Of a stretch of DNA of 35,329 bases, positions 7,794 to 17,126 are shown one piece after another. The notes below the pieces were generated by a model. It had not been told where the DNA came from. It ran no database searches and worked only from the letters and a program-made list of their open reading frames with translations. The stretch comes from a candidate division WOR-3 bacterium (GTDB taxonomy: Bacteria; Hydrothermota; Tepidihabitantia; Tepidihabitantales; DTDR01): contig JBDRVE010000016.1 in NCBI GenBank assembly GCA_039801725.1, forward strand, positions 1 to 35,329, read 5' to 3'. The translations under genes were made by a program, and so were the position numbers. The first letter of the stretch is position 1; each line of letters starts with the position of its first letter.

Positions 7794-9311
7794 ATGTTAA
7801 ATCTTTTTGATACCATAATCTTAATTCTTTATTTCGTGATTTTAGCAATTATTTCCCTTTATGGGATTCACCGATATTTTTTAATTTTTTTATATTTAAG
7901 AGCAAGAAAAAAAGTAATAACACCAAAAGATTATTTTAAAGAATTGCCGAAGGTTACTATTCAACTACCTATTTATAATGAAAAATTTGTTTGCGAAAGA
8001 TTAGTCGAGTCTGTTTGTCAAATTGATTATCCTAGCGATAAATTAGAGATTCAAGTTTTAGATGATTCTACTGATGAAACTAAGGATATTTTAAAAACTT
8101 TAGTAAAAAAATACCAAGAAAAAGGAATAAATATAAAATATCTTCATCGCGACCGTCGGGAAGGATATAAGGCGGGTGCCTTGCAAGAGGGCTTACTTCA
8201 AGCGGAAGGCGATTTTATTGCAATTTTTGATGCTGATTTTGTCGTTCCTAAAGATTTTTTATTAAAAACTATTCATTACTTTACTGATGAAAAAGTTGGT
8301 TTGGTCCAGACGCGGTGGGGACATATCAATCGGAATTATTCATTATTAACTCGTTTACAAGCAATATTATTAGACGGCCATTTTATCGTTGAACATATTG
8401 CCCGTTCGCATAATAATCTATTTTTTAATTTTAATGGAACTGCCGGAATTTGGCGGAAAAAAACTTTATTGCAGGTTGGTGGTTGGGATGGCTCTACTTT
8501 GGCTGAAGATTTGGATATTAGTTTTCGGGCACAACTTTTAGGATGGAGATTCGTTTATTTGCCTCATTATGTTGTTTATGCTGAATTACCAATAGATGTA
8601 ACTTCCTTTAAGGCTCAACAGTATCGCTGGGCAAAGGGAGGTGTACAAACAGCAAAGAAAATATTGGGTGCGGTATTAAATTCAAAAATTCCTTTTAAAC
8701 AAAAATTGGAATCTTTTTTCCATTTAACGGCTAATTTTTCCTTTCCTTTAATATTGATTTTGACAATAATCGCTTTTCCGGCGGCGATTATTCGCTACGG
8801 ACTCAATATTAAGCATATTTTAATGGTTGATTTTCCGCTTTTCTTCTTTTCCTCCTTTTCTTTCTTTTTGTTTTATCTTATTACTCAAAAAGAGCTAACG
8901 CAAAGTTGGAAAAAAGAGATAAAATATATAATTATGGCGATGTCATTGGGTATGGCCTTAGCAATTAATAATTCGGTGGCAGTTTTTGAGGCTCTTTTAA
9001 ATTTGCGTTCGGAATTTATTCGAACACCCAAGTATGGAATTACTGAGGAAAAAAAATTAGTTAAAAATAATTATTCCCTAAATTTTAAAAATTCTGTTCA
9101 TTATTTAGAAATTATTTTTACTTTTTATTTAATTATCGGCATTATTGCGGTTTTTTTTCAACAAATATATCTAACAATTCCTTTTCTTTTCTTTTTCCCT
9201 GTTGGATATTTTTATTTAACTTTTTTACCTAATTTGAATAAAATAAAAAATTTCTTTATAAATTATCTTGCAACAAAGTTAATGGCAGTTAACGTACTTC
9301 GACGAGATTGA
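7794..9311 (+). CDS. Membrane GT2 processive glycosyltransferase, CslA/mannan-synthase-like
   Basis: A 505-aa protein with one N-terminal membrane segment (about 5-25), a cytosolic GT2 domain, and several C-terminal segments (about 312-330, 345-365, 380-400, 437-490). The full set for a processive beta-glycan synthase is visible: VLDDSTDET (Asp90-91), FDADF (146-148), LAEDLD (Glu238-Asp239, catalytic base) and QQYRW (275-279). VTIQLPIYNEKFVCERLVES and FNGTAGIWRK resemble plant CslA and bacterial glucomannan/mannan synthase relatives more than BcsA, and no PilZ domain is present. It probably makes a beta-linked homopolymer and passes it through the membrane. It sits directly after the sugar-nucleotide operon but has its own promoter. 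Confidence 0.85.
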   Translation: MLNLFDTIILILYFVILAIISLYGIHRYFLIFLYLRARKKVITPKDYFKELPKVTIQLPIYNEKFVCERLVESVCQIDYPSDKLEIQVLDDSTDETKDILKTLVKKYQEKGINIKYLHRDRREGYKAGALQEGLLQAEGDFIAIFDADFVVPKDFLLKTIHYFTDEKVGLVQTRWGHINRNYSLLTRLQAILLDGHFIVEHIARSHNNLFFNFNGTAGIWRKKTLLQVGGWDGSTLAEDLDISFRAQLLGWRFVYLPHYVVYAELPIDVTSFKAQQYRWAKGGVQTAKKILGAVLNSKIPFKQKLESFFHLTANFSFPLILILTIIAFPAAIIRYGLNIKHILMVDFPLFFFSSFSFFLFYLITQKELTQSWKKEIKYIIMAMSLGMALAINNSVAVFEALLNLRSEFIRTPKYGITEEKKLVKNNYSLNFKNSVHYLEIIFTFYLIIGIIAVFFQQIYLTIPFLFFFPVGYFYLTFLPNLNKIKNFFINYLATKLMAVNVLRRD

Positions 9312-9336
9312 TTTTTCTTAAAGAATTTATTAAAAT
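9308..9336 (+). promoter_or_regulatory. Putative promoter of the rho-rpmE-prfB operon
   Basis: TTGATT (9308-9313), 17 bp, TAAAAT (9331-9336). It would give a leader of about 68 nt ending in AAAAAGGAGGAG before the rho ATG. Nearby AT-rich hexamers make the -10 choice uncertain. The -35 box begins within the stop codon of the preceding gene. Confidence 0.4.
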
Positions 9337-9410
9337 ATATTATATAACCCATGAAAATAATTAATCCCCAAAAGTAGGTTTTAGTTAAAAATTTTAAAAA
9401 GGAGGAGTTA

Positions 9411-10685
9411 ATGGATATTGAAGAACTGAAAAAAAAGAAAGTTTCAGAATTACAAGAAATTGCGAAAGCCTTAGGTATTCCTGATTTCAAAGAAAAGAAA
9501 AAACAGGAATTAGTTTTTTCAATCTTAGAAACCGAGGCTAAACAAAAAGAAGGTGAGGAAGAAAAATTAATTCCGGTAACCGGTGTATTAGAGGTATTGG
9601 AAGAAGGTTTCGGTTTTTTACGTTCGCCAGAGTATAGTTACCTAAAAAGTTCCAGCGATATTTACGTTTCGCCTTCTCAAATTAAAAAATTTGGTTTGCA
9701 AACTGGTGATACTATAAAGGGATTTGCTCGACCTCCGAAACTCAAAAATAGTGAAAAATATTATGCTCTTTTGCGAATTGACGAAGTAAATTTTCAACCA
9801 CCTGAAAAAATTGTCGAAAGAATCCCTTTTGAAGAACTTACTCCCTTATATCCTACAGAAAGAATTCGTTTAGAAATTCCTTCAAAAAATGATTTGTCTT
9901 TAAGAGTTGTTGATTTATTTACGCCAATTGGTAAAGGTCAGCGAGGATTAATTGTTTCGCCACCGAGAGCGGGTAAAACTGTTCTTTTGCAAAAAATTGC
10001 TAATGCTATTGTAGAAAATCATCCAGAAATTTATTTAATAATTCTTTTGATTGATGAAAGACCTGAAGAAGTGACAGATATGGAAAGATCGGTAAAAGCG
10101 GAAGTGATTAGTTCCACTTTTGATGAGGTCCCGGAAAGACATGTGGAAGTAGCTGATATTGTTTTAGAAAAAGCAAAAAGATTAGTAGAAGCAAAGAAAG
10201 ATGTGGTTATTTTGTTAGATAGTTTAACTCGTCTCGCCAGAGCTCATAATTTAGTAGTGCCTCATTCTGGAAGAACTCTTTCAGGTGGTTTAGATTCTAA
10301 TGCTTTACAAAAACCTAAAAAATTTTTTGGATCCGCTAGAAATGTGGAAGAAGGTGGAAGTTTAACAATAATTGCTACCGCTTTAATTGAAACTGGTTCC
10401 AGGATGGACGAAGTAATTTTTGAAGAATTTAAAGGAACCGGTAATATGGAATTAGTGTTAGATAGAAAATTAGCTGATCGAAGGATCTTCCCAGCAATTG
10501 ATTTACAACGTTCAGGCACGAGAAAAGAAGAATTGCTTTTGACCGAGTTTGAATTAAACCGAATTTGGATTTTAAGAAAAATGCTTGCTGAAATGACACC
10601 GGTAGAAATGATGGAATTTATTTTAGATAAAATGAAAATGACAAAAAATAATCAGGAATTTTTAAAAGCAATGAGTGAAGGATAA
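9411..10685 (+). CDS. rho: Transcription termination factor Rho
   Basis: A 424-aa hexameric RNA-dependent ATPase, close to the 419 aa of E. coli Rho. The N-terminal Rho-N helical domain is at 1-42 ([13 protein letters not shown]). The cold-shock-like primary RNA site is at 55-130 with RNP1-like GFGFLR (66-71) and the [15 protein letters not shown] signature. ATPase motifs follow: [17 protein letters not shown] (174-190, Walker A) and [10 protein letters not shown]. The Q-loop and R-loop regions [12 protein letters not shown] and [22 protein letters not shown] (a two-part match around position 290) are intact. A strong AAGGAGGAG site precedes the ATG. It leads an operon with rpmE and prfB. Few hairpin terminators are visible in this window, which agrees with reliance on Rho. 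Confidence 0.97.
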   Translation: MDIEELKKKKVSELQEIAKALGIPDFKEKKKQELVFSILETEAKQKEGEEEKLIPVTGVLEVLEEGFGFLRSPEYSYLKSSSDIYVSPSQIKKFGLQTGDTIKGFARPPKLKNSEKYYALLRIDEVNFQPPEKIVERIPFEELTPLYPTERIRLEIPSKNDLSLRVVDLFTPIGKGQRGLIVSPPRAGKTVLLQKIANAIVENHPEIYLIILLIDERPEEVTDMERSVKAEVISSTFDEVPERHVEVADIVLEKAKRLVEAKKDVVILLDSLTRLARAHNLVVPHSGRTLSGGLDSNALQKPKKFFGSARNVEEGGSLTIIATALIETGSRMDEVIFEEFKGTGNMELVLDRKLADRRIFPAIDLQRSGTRKEELLLTEFELNRIWILRKMLAEMTPVEMMEFILDKMKMTKNNQEFLKAMSEG

Positions 10686-10700
10686 AAGGAGGAAAAGAAC

Positions 10701-10925
10701 ATGAAAAAAAATATACATCCTAAATATGGAGAGTGTGTAATTACTTGTGCTTGTGGCAATACAGTAATTACTCGCTCAACCAAACCAAAAATAAATGTTG
10801 AAATTTGTTCTCGTTGTCATCCTTTGTATACGGGAAAGCAAAAAATTGTTGATACGGCTGGAAGAGTAGAAAAATATAAGAAAAAATATACTAAGAAAAT
10901 TAAAGAAGAAAATGAAAATAAATAG
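10701..10925 (+). CDS. rpmE: Ribosomal protein bL31, zinc-binding form
   Basis: A 74-aa protein of the large ribosomal subunit. [17 protein letters not shown], then [19 protein letters not shown], is the bL31 signature. Cys16, Cys18, Cys36 and Cys39 give the zinc-ribbon (C+) form, which in many bacteria is replaced by a C- paralogue when zinc is short. An AAAGGAGG site precedes the ATG. It lies 15 nt after rho and overlaps the true prfB start by 14 nt, so the three genes are translated from one message. Confidence 0.96.
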   Translation: MKKNIHPKYGECVITCACGNTVITRSTKPKINVEICSRCHPLYTGKQKIVDTAGRVEKYKKKYTKKIKEENENK

Positions 10926-12001
10926 AAAAAAAATTGAGGAGTTAAAAGAAAGAATCCATTTTTTAGAGGAGTTTCTTTGAAATCAAAAAAAAGAAAGAGG
11001 AATTAACTGCTCTTCAAAAAGAGCTAAATAATCCCCAGATTTTTCATAATATCAAAAGGGTTCAAGAAATAAATCAGAAGATTGGAAATCTAAAAAAAAT
11101 TTTAGAAGAATTTGATTCTTTAAAAAAAGAAATATTAGAGTTAGAGGAAATAAGTGAACTATTTTCTAAGGATGGTGAAGAGGCAGAGGAAATTAATAAA
11201 AATATTTCCTCTTTAGAACAACGATTAAAAGATCTAGAGATCACTTCTCTTTTCCAAGAAGAAATAGATAAAAGAGGAGCAATTTTAACTATCCATCCAG
11301 GTGCGGGAGGTGTGGAATCTTGTGATTGGGCAGAGATGTTATTGAAAATGTATTTAAAATTTTTGGAAAGAAAAAATTTTAAATATGAAATATTAGATTT
11401 AAAACCAAACGAAGAAGCAGGAATAAAAGAGGCAGTTATTGAAATAACTTCACCGAATGCTTATGGCTTTTTAAAATCAGAAATTGGTGTACATCGTTTG
11501 GTAAGAATTTCTCCTTTTGATGCTAATAAAAGAAGACATACTTCTTTTGCTTCTGTTTTTGTTTATCCCGAGATTGAGGATGTGGAAGTGAAAATTGATG
11601 AGAAAGACTTAAAAATCGAGACTTTCCGTGCTTCAGGACACGGAGGTCAACATGTTAACAAAGTAGCAACCGCAGTAAGAATTACTCATATTCCTACTGG
11701 TATTACAGTAAGTTGCCAAAATGAACGTTCTCAATTTTTAAATAAAAAAAATGCTTTAAAAATATTAAAAATTAAACTATATAAGTATTACGAAGAGAAA
11801 AAGAAAGAAGAATTAAAAAAATATGAAGAAAAAAAGACAGAAATCGCTTGGGGATATCAGATTCGATCTTATATTCTGTTTCCTTATCAATTAGTGAAAG
11901 ATCATCGTACTAATTACGAAACAACAGATGTAGAAGCTGTTTTGAATGGCGAATTAGATGAGTTTATTTATGCTTATTTAACTCAGAAAGAAAAAACTTA
12001 A
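10912..12001 (+). CDS. prfB: Peptide chain release factor 2, expressed by programmed +1 frameshift
   Basis: RF2 releases finished proteins at UGA and UAA. The gene starts at the ATG at 10912, reads 22 codons ([20 protein letters not shown] then FL) and meets UGA at 10978-10980. A +1 slip at CTT continues as [16 protein letters not shown], giving 362 aa in all, close to E. coli RF2 (365). The downstream frame has the coiled N-terminal domain, [17 protein letters not shown], the anticodon-like SPF (200-202) that marks RF2 rather than RF1, and the catalytic GGQ (244-246, in GHGGQHVNK). A 229-aa frame starting at GTG 11312 is only the downstream part of this gene and not a separate protein. The residue before GGQ is His where Ala is usual. 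The gene converges on tolB with a 9-nt gap. Confidence 0.95.
10965..10981 (+). promoter_or_regulatory. prfB programmed +1 frameshift (recoding) site
   Basis: An internal Shine-Dalgarno-like AGAGGAG (10965-10971), a 3-nt spacer TTT, the slippery CTT (10975-10977), in-frame TGA (10978-10980), then A. This is the E. coli prfB design (SD-like element, 3 nt, CUU UGA) with UGAA in place of UGAC. Slow UGA decoding when RF2 is scarce lets tRNA-Leu slip onto UUU, so RF2 controls its own synthesis. The downstream +1 frame is open to the full RF2 sequence. Confidence 0.93.
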
Positions 12002-12010
12002 TTATATCAT

Positions 12011-13291
12011 TTACTTAAAAATTGGCGACCAAGCAGGAGAAGAGGCATTTTCCAAATTGGTTATTTTTCTTTGGTTAGAGCCGTCGTAATTCATAGTGTA
12101 TATTTCCCAAGACCCTGTGCGATCGGAAGCAAAGACGATATGAAGTCCATCAGGTGAGAAGTAAGGGTCTTCGTTGTTACCTTCGAAAGTGAGTTGTTTT
12201 ATGAAAGATCCATGTATGTCAGTTAAAAAAATTTGGTTTTTATTGTTTTTTGTTCTGGCTACATATACTATTAAATCACCTTTAGGTGACCAGTTAGGAG
12301 AAGTATTATAATTTCCTTCATAAGTTAATCTTGTTAAATTTGTTCCATCACTGTTGATAATATATATTTGTGGTGTACCAGAACGGTCTGAACAAAACAC
12401 AATTTGTTTTCCGGAAGGACTAAAAGAAGGAGAAACAGCCACAGAAGAGGTATAGGTTATTTTTTGTGGTTTACCGCCTTGGGAGGGAATAAGACAAATA
12501 TTCATACTACCGTTTTGGGACATTGAAAAAGCAACATATTTATCATCGGGTGAAAAAGTGGGAGTGGCTGCTAACCCCTTTTCCCCATACAAAATTTTAG
12601 TTTTTTTGCTATTTAACTCATATAAATAAATTTTTAAAGTATTATTATCATAAGCTGAATATACAATTTTGTCTCCTTTTTTTGACCATTCGGGAGAAAG
12701 TTTCAATTTCCCATCTTTAGTTAATTTTTGAAGATTATATCCATCATAATCGCAAATCATAAGTTCTTTTCCTTGTCCGCTTTTGGAAAGAAAAACAATT
12801 TTAGTTTGAGAAATTCCATCGTTACCGGTTAAGATTTTGATTATGTCATCGCTTATTTTATGAGCAAAATGTCTTAAATTTATTTCTAAAGAATATTCAT
12901 ATTCTTTTTTGGCAATTAATTTTTGAATATTTAACTCGTATAATCGGATTCTTACAAAAATCTTCTTTTTTTTCAAAAATACATCTCCACAAACCAGAAT
13001 ATCGGCACCGGTTGTTCGCCAACCTTTGAAATCAATTTTTTTTTCATCAGTTGAATAGGTTTTATTATTTTCCGGATAACAGATTTTAAAATATAAAGAA
13101 AAATCTAAGTCATCGATAATTATTTTCTTTATCTCTTGAGCAAAAGATAAATAATTACCGGTCAATTCTTTTTCAATGTTAAAATCGGCAATAGTTATAG
13201 GGATTTTTCTTTTTACTCCTTGAGTGGTAATTTTTGCCCAAATTTCTAGTTCCTTTGATTGAGAAAATAAAAATAAAAGAAGAAAAAACAT
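12011..13291 (-). CDS. tolB: TolB-like periplasmic beta-propeller protein
   Basis: A 426-aa protein with a short signal peptide ([12 protein letters not shown]) and an N-terminal TolB domain (residues about 15-155; IPITIADFNIEKE, DLDFSLYFKI, GADILVCGDVF). A propeller of WD40-like/PD40 repeats follows, with recurring SPEWSKKGDKIVYSA, TPTFSPDDKYVAFS, SPSFSPSGKQIVFCSDRSG and DPYFSPDGLHIVFASDRTGS. TolB works in the Tol-Pal system of the outer membrane, so its presence indicates a diderm cell. No tolQ, tolR, tolA or pal gene is in this window. Its ATG overlaps the clpX stop codon (TAATG), so it is likely translated by termination-reinitiation at the end of the tig-clpP-clpX operon, an unusual place for tolB. 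Confidence 0.85.
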   Translation of the reverse strand: MFFLLLFLFSQSKELEIWAKITTQGVKRKIPITIADFNIEKELTGNYLSFAQEIKKIIIDDLDFSLYFKICYPENNKTYSTDEKKIDFKGWRTTGADILVCGDVFLKKKKIFVRIRLYELNIQKLIAKKEYEYSLEINLRHFAHKISDDIIKILTGNDGISQTKIVFLSKSGQGKELMICDYDGYNLQKLTKDGKLKLSPEWSKKGDKIVYSAYDNNTLKIYLYELNSKKTKILYGEKGLAATPTFSPDDKYVAFSMSQNGSMNICLIPSQGGKPQKITYTSSVAVSPSFSPSGKQIVFCSDRSGTPQIYIINSDGTNLTRLTYEGNYNTSPNWSPKGDLIVYVARTKNNKNQIFLTDIHGSFIKQLTFEGNNEDPYFSPDGLHIVFASDRTGSWEIYTMNYDGSNQRKITNLENASSPAWSPIFK

Positions 13292-14517
13292 TAAGCTTTT
13301 TTTCTTTTATACTGGTTTTCTATAAAAATTGGTTTTTCTTTTCCTAAAATCACCTCAGGAGTAATGATACATTCGCTAATGTTTTTCATATTAGGAAGGT
13401 CAAACATTATATCCAACATCGTTTTTTCTAAAATACCTCTTAAGGCACGGGCACCAGTATTTTTCTGCAAGGCTAATTCAGCGACAGTTTCCAAGGCTTC
13501 GCAAGTAAAAGTAAGTTTCACTCCTTCCATTTCAAAAATCTTTTGATATTGTTTAATTATTGCATTTTTAGGTTTTGTTAAGATATCAATTAGAGCTTTT
13601 TTATTTAAAGAATGTAAAGGAGCAATTACCGGAAACCGACTAATAAATTCAGGAATTAAGCCATATTTTATTAAATCTTCCGGTTCTACTAAATTCAAAA
13701 GTTCATCAATCGTTTTTTCTTTTCGTGAATAGATTTCTGCTTTAAAACCAATGCTCTGTTGTTTTAATCGTGCTTCAATGATTTTTTCTAACCCATGAAA
13801 AGCACCACCAGCAATAAATAAAATATTTCGGGTATTAATTTGGATATAAGATTGCTCGGGATGTTTCCTTCCACCTTGGGGTGGAACGTTAGCAATTGTT
13901 CCTTCCAAAATTTTCAACAGTGCCTGTTGTACTCCTTCGCCTGAGACATCGCGGGTTATTGAAGGCGAATCACTTTTTCTACTAATTTTATCAATTTCGT
14001 CAATATAAACAATACCAATTTCCGCTAAAGGAATATTATAATCAGCCGCTTGGATTAATCTTAAAAGAATATTTTCGACATCTTCTCCTACATAACCGGC
14101 TTCAGTTAAAGGGGTAGCATCAGAAATAGAAAAAGGAACTTTTAAAAATTTTGCTAAAGTTTCGGCAATCAATGTTTTGCCTACCCCAGTAGGGCCTATT
14201 AAAAGAATATTACTTTTTTCTATTTCTACATCTGTTTTATTGGCAATAATTCTTTTATAATGATTATAAACTGCTACCGAGATTATTTTTTTAGCTTGTT
14301 CTTGGCCAATAATATATTCGTCTAAAAATTTTTTTATTTCGGAAGGAGTAGGAACTTGTTTTAAGGTAAAAACATCGCTGGTAATTTTTTCTTGGGATTT
14401 TAATATATTATAACAAATTCTAACGCAATCTTCACAAATATATCCTTTCCTACCAGCGATTATATTTTTTAAAACTGCTTGAGGCCGATCACAAAAGGAG
14501 CAACGAATTTCTTTCAT
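13291..14517 (-). CDS. clpX: ATP-dependent Clp protease ATPase subunit ClpX
   Basis: A 408-aa AAA+ unfoldase that feeds substrates to ClpP. The N-terminal zinc-binding domain has Cys6, Cys9, Cys28 and Cys31 (CSFC ... CEDC). Walker A is GPTGVGKT (108-115) and Walker B YIDEIDK (171-177). The pore loop is GYVGED (141-146), the ClpP-docking loop IGF is at 256-258, and the sensor-2 region reads [15 protein letters not shown]. The start lies immediately after the clpP stop codon with no gap, as is common for clpP-clpX pairs. Length is near the family norm (about 420 aa). Confidence 0.97.
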   Translation of the reverse strand: MKEIRCSFCDRPQAVLKNIIAGRKGYICEDCVRICYNILKSQEKITSDVFTLKQVPTPSEIKKFLDEYIIGQEQAKKIISVAVYNHYKRIIANKTDVEIEKSNILLIGPTGVGKTLIAETLAKFLKVPFSISDATPLTEAGYVGEDVENILLRLIQAADYNIPLAEIGIVYIDEIDKISRKSDSPSITRDVSGEGVQQALLKILEGTIANVPPQGGRKHPEQSYIQINTRNILFIAGGAFHGLEKIIEARLKQQSIGFKAEIYSRKEKTIDELLNLVEPEDLIKYGLIPEFISRFPVIAPLHSLNKKALIDILTKPKNAIIKQYQKIFEMEGVKLTFTCEALETVAELALQKNTGARALRGILEKTMLDIMFDLPNMKNISECIITPEVILGKEKPIFIENQYKRKKA

Positions 14518-15102
14518 TTACTTCCTTTTTACAATTATTTCGTCAATTATTCCATATTCTTTTGCTTCTTCCGGAGACATAAAGAAATTTCGGTCAGAAT
14601 CTTTTTCGATTTTTTCTTTTGGTTGTCCAGTGTGAATAGATAAAATGGTATTAAGACGATCTTTTAAACGGGTAATTTCCTTAGCATGGATGATTATATC
14701 TGTTGCCTGGCCAGAAAGTCCATGAATTTCAGGTTGGTGAATCATGATACGGGAATTGGGCAAGGCGTATCTTTTTCCTTTTGTGCCTGCCGCCAATAAT
14801 AAAGCAGCAATACTAGCTGCTAAACCCATACAGATAGTAACCACGTTTGGTTTTATGTATTGCATAGTATCATAAATTGCTAAACCGGAAGAAACATAAC
14901 CACCCGGTGAATTAATGTAAAGGTAAATATCTTTATCTGGATCCTCTGCTTCTAAAAAAAGAAGTTGAGCAATAATTAAATTAGCCACATTATCATCTAC
15001 TGGAGAACCCAAAAAAACTATTCTTTCCTTTAATAACCGAGAATAAATATCATAAGCTCTTTCACCGCGAGCAGTCTGCTCAATCACAATCGGCACATAC
15101 AT
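14518..15102 (-). CDS. clpP: ATP-dependent Clp protease proteolytic subunit ClpP
   Basis: A 194-aa serine peptidase forming the tetradecameric ClpP chamber. The catalytic triad is Ser97 ([12 protein letters not shown]), His122 (IMIHQP) and Asp170 ([13 protein letters not shown]). [20 protein letters not shown] is the usual conserved segment. The Ser loop reads AASIAA where AASMGA is common, a mild substitution that keeps the nucleophile. A strong AAAGGAGGT precedes the ATG. It lies between tig and clpX in the classical order and acts with ClpX on misfolded or tagged proteins. Confidence 0.97.
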   Translation of the reverse strand: MYVPIVIEQTARGERAYDIYSRLLKERIVFLGSPVDDNVANLIIAQLLFLEAEDPDKDIYLYINSPGGYVSSGLAIYDTMQYIKPNVVTICMGLAASIAALLLAAGTKGKRYALPNSRIMIHQPEIHGLSGQATDIIIHAKEITRLKDRLNTILSIHTGQPKEKIEKDSDRNFFMSPEEAKEYGIIDEIIVKRK

Positions 15103-15116
15103 TCTTAAACCTCCTT

Positions 15117-16298
15117 TTAGTCCTCAATGATTTTAGCGTTATCTATTAAAAACTTCAAAACTTTTTCTTCTAAAATTATTCTTTTTAAGTAATTGCTCTT
15201 TTTTAATAAAGAAATTTTATCCTCTTCGAAATTTTCAAATCTGCTTACCATTTCTTCTAATTCTTCTTCACTGACATCGATATTTTCTTTTTTAGCAATT
15301 TTTAATAAAAGACAACTTAATTTTGCCCTTTTTTCTGCTTCTTTTAAAAGTTTATCTTTAAAATCTTCGGTTAAATCTTCTTCTTTTTTGTTTAAATTAT
15401 CTAAGAAGAATTGAAGTTTTTCTTTTACCATTGTTGGCGGAGGTTCAAAATCATGATTAGTAAGAAGATATTCGATTATTTCTTTTTTGTTATTTTCCTC
15501 TTGGATTTTTTCGCGTTCTTCTTTAATTTGATTTTCAATTTCTTCCTTTAAAGCTTTCAAATTCTCAAAACCTAAAGCTCGGGCAAATTCCTCATTGATT
15601 TCTGGAAGATGTTGTTCTCTTATTGAACGGATAAAAATTTTATATTGATAATTATCAACTTTTATAAAGATTTCTTTATCTCGTTCGACTCCTACTAGAC
15701 TTTTATTAATTTCTGGATGATTGTTTTCATCACCGATTTTTATTAAAATTCCCTCTCTTTTTTCTACTACCTTATTATTTTCGTCCAACAAAGAGTAATC
15801 AATTAAAAGAAAATCGCCTTCTTTTGCTGGTCGATCAAGTTCGGTATAAGTAGCACATTTTTCTTGTAGGTCTTTAACTTTTTTTTCAAATTCTTGGTCA
15901 AAACCAGTAATAGTTAATTTTTTGATAGGAATTCCTTTATATTCTTTTAAAGGAAAATCCGGAATTATTTCTAAAAGAAGAGTAAATCTTAATTCTTTTT
16001 GCGGTGTAAGTTCGTATTCGGAAACTTTTGCTTCTCCCACAACTTGCCAATCATTTTCTTTAATTATATTTTCATAAGTTTCATTTATTAATTTTTCAAC
16101 TGCTAATTCATCGATTCCTTTTTTTAATTTTTTGTAAATAATTTCTTTGGGTGCCTTACCGATACGAAAACCAGGAATAGCAATTTTGTCTTTATAAAAT
16201 TCCAATATTTCATCAATCTTTTTTTCTACTATTTCTTTTTCAATAATAATATTAGCTTCTTTTAAATAATCATTTCGATTGGTTATTGAAATATTCAA
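15117..16298 (-). CDS. tig: Trigger factor (ribosome-associated chaperone)
   Basis: A 393-aa chaperone, shorter than the 432 aa of E. coli. The ribosome-docking signature [12 protein letters not shown] is at 43-54. The middle segment (about 150-235) corresponds to the FKBP-like peptidyl-prolyl isomerase domain ([20 protein letters not shown]) but is divergent and compact. The rest is Lys/Glu-rich helical, as expected for the C-terminal arms. The start is TTG at 16298 with AAGGAG six nt upstream, which decides this start. It begins 15 nt after the 3' end of tRNA-Leu, so both come from the same transcript. The tig-clpP-clpX order is the widespread bacterial arrangement. Confidence 0.93.
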   Translation of the reverse strand: MNISITNRNDYLKEANIIIEKEIVEKKIDEILEFYKDKIAIPGFRIGKAPKEIIYKKLKKGIDELAVEKLINETYENIIKENDWQVVGEAKVSEYELTPQKELRFTLLLEIIPDFPLKEYKGIPIKKLTITGFDQEFEKKVKDLQEKCATYTELDRPAKEGDFLLIDYSLLDENNKVVEKREGILIKIGDENNHPEINKSLVGVERDKEIFIKVDNYQYKIFIRSIREQHLPEINEEFARALGFENLKALKEEIENQIKEEREKIQEENNKKEIIEYLLTNHDFEPPPTMVKEKLQFFLDNLNKKEEDLTEDFKDKLLKEAEKRAKLSCLLLKIAKKENIDVSEEELEEMVSRFENFEEDKISLLKKSNYLKRIILEEKVLKFLIDNAKIIED

Positions 16299-16313
16299 CT
16301 TTCACTCCTTTTA

Positions 16314-16395
16314 TGCGAGGAGGGGGAGTTGAACCCCCACCCCTTTCGGGACTGGATCCTAAATCCAGCGCGTCTGCCAGTTCCGCCATCCTCGC
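16314..16395 (-). tRNA. tRNA-Leu (anticodon UAG)
   Basis: An 82-nt class II tRNA. The acceptor stem GCGAGGA/TCCTCGC pairs perfectly with discriminator A. The anticodon stem CTGGA/TCCAG closes loop TTTAGGA (anticodon TAG at 16359-16361). The long variable arm around TCCCGAAAGGGG and the T-arm GGGGG/CCCCC with TTCAACT are all present. A73 and the class II arm are leucine identity features. CCA is not encoded. About 63% of the bases are G or C, far above the surroundings. Confidence 0.96.
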
Positions 16396-16405
16396 ATTTA
16401 AAAAT

Positions 16406-16434
16406 ATTATAATTTAAAACAAGTTTAAAGTCAA
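16406..16434 (-). promoter_or_regulatory. Promoter of the tRNA-Leu-tig-clpP-clpX-tolB operon
   Basis: On the minus strand TTGACT (16429-16434), 17 bp, TATAAT (16406-16411). The predicted start at about 16399 is 4 nt before the mature tRNA 5' end. This is the best consensus promoter in the window. No second promoter fits in the 15 nt between the tRNA and tig. Confidence 0.75.
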
Positions 16435-16605
16435 TTTTAGTTAGTAAATGTGTTAAGAGAAGTATAAAGATTAAAGAATACTTTGAAACAAAAGCACCTT
16501 TTATTTATTGTTTAACTGAATACTAAAGAGATCTTGAATAGAGCAACATTTTATTACTCTTCTTTCTATCAGAAATTTCCATCTGGGTAGTCCAACATCC
16601 ATAGG

Positions 16606-16806
16606 TTATTTAAGTTCTATAAAATTCTTAAAAATAACCTTATTATTAAAGCCATTAATAAAAGTATAATTATTCGCACTAATAAAGTTATTATTATTAC
16701 CGTTAATAAAAGGATTGTTATTATCTCTAATAAAGTTAGAAATATTCCAATACCATAGTCCTACCCCGTAGTGTTCCCTCAATGAGGTTTTTCCTTTCTC
16801 CTTCAT
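16606..16806 (-). CDS. Doubtful small ORF with Asn-rich octapeptide repeats
   Basis: A 66-aa open frame, not recognised. After a mixed N-terminus (MKEKGKTSLREHYGVGLWYW) it has tandem 8-residue units of the form N-N-x-x-F-I-x-x: NISNFIRD, NNNPFING, NNNNFISA, NNYTFING, then FNNKVIFK. Regular Asn/Ile/Phe spacing of this sort could build a small beta-solenoid or amyloid-like ladder. No Shine-Dalgarno site or consensus promoter precedes the ATG, and no signal peptide is seen. It may be a fragment of a decayed gene or a chance frame over the DNA repeat. The surrounding 700 nt have no other gene. Confidence 0.3.
   Translation of the reverse strand: MKEKGKTSLREHYGVGLWYWNISNFIRDNNNPFINGNNNNFISANNYTFINGFNNKVIFKNFIELK
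16651..16746. repeat. Four tandem imperfect 24-nt repeats
   Basis: Units at 16651-16674, 16675-16698, 16699-16722 and 16723-16746 share the core CTAATAAAGTTATTATTATT or close variants (TTAATAAAAG...). The period of 24 keeps an 8-codon frame on the minus strand. No spacers of constant length with unique sequence occur, so this is not a CRISPR array. Confidence 0.7.
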
Positions 16807-17126
16807 ATTTTTTTAATTCTATTGGGAAAATATTTCCACATTCTAATAAACGTAACTAAAAACAATCAAAGATTTTGAAATGTCAAGAAATAGATAGAGA
16901 CAAATCTTTCTGTTTTTATTTATTTTGTGGAGTATTTAAAATTGTCATTTTCAGTAATGTCTTATTGATAATTTTTAAAGGTATTGTCCCGTGTCTTCAT
17001 ACTTTTTCTTTTTTGATTCCATAAATTTAATAGATATTCTTTTTTCAAAATCTACTTATCAAAAAATGTAGTCATATTACCATATCTGCTCAAAATGGTA
17101 TTTGTATTATAGTGTAATCTGTTATT
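16807..17126. other. Gene-free stretch
   Basis: No convincing reading frame, RNA gene, hairpin terminator or repeat is seen on either strand here. The flanking positions 16435-16605 are likewise empty. This and the repeat region make the longest non-coding interval in the window; it could be remains of a decayed gene. Confidence 0.5.

Noticed and set aside
11312-12001. Separate 229-aa release-factor-like protein
   Set aside because: It starts in the middle of the RF2 fold; the +1 frameshift joins it to the true start at 10912.
16651-16746. Possible CRISPR array
   Set aside because: The units are directly adjacent 24-mers with no unique spacers, and no cas genes are present; the nuclease at 5501 lacks any cas partner.
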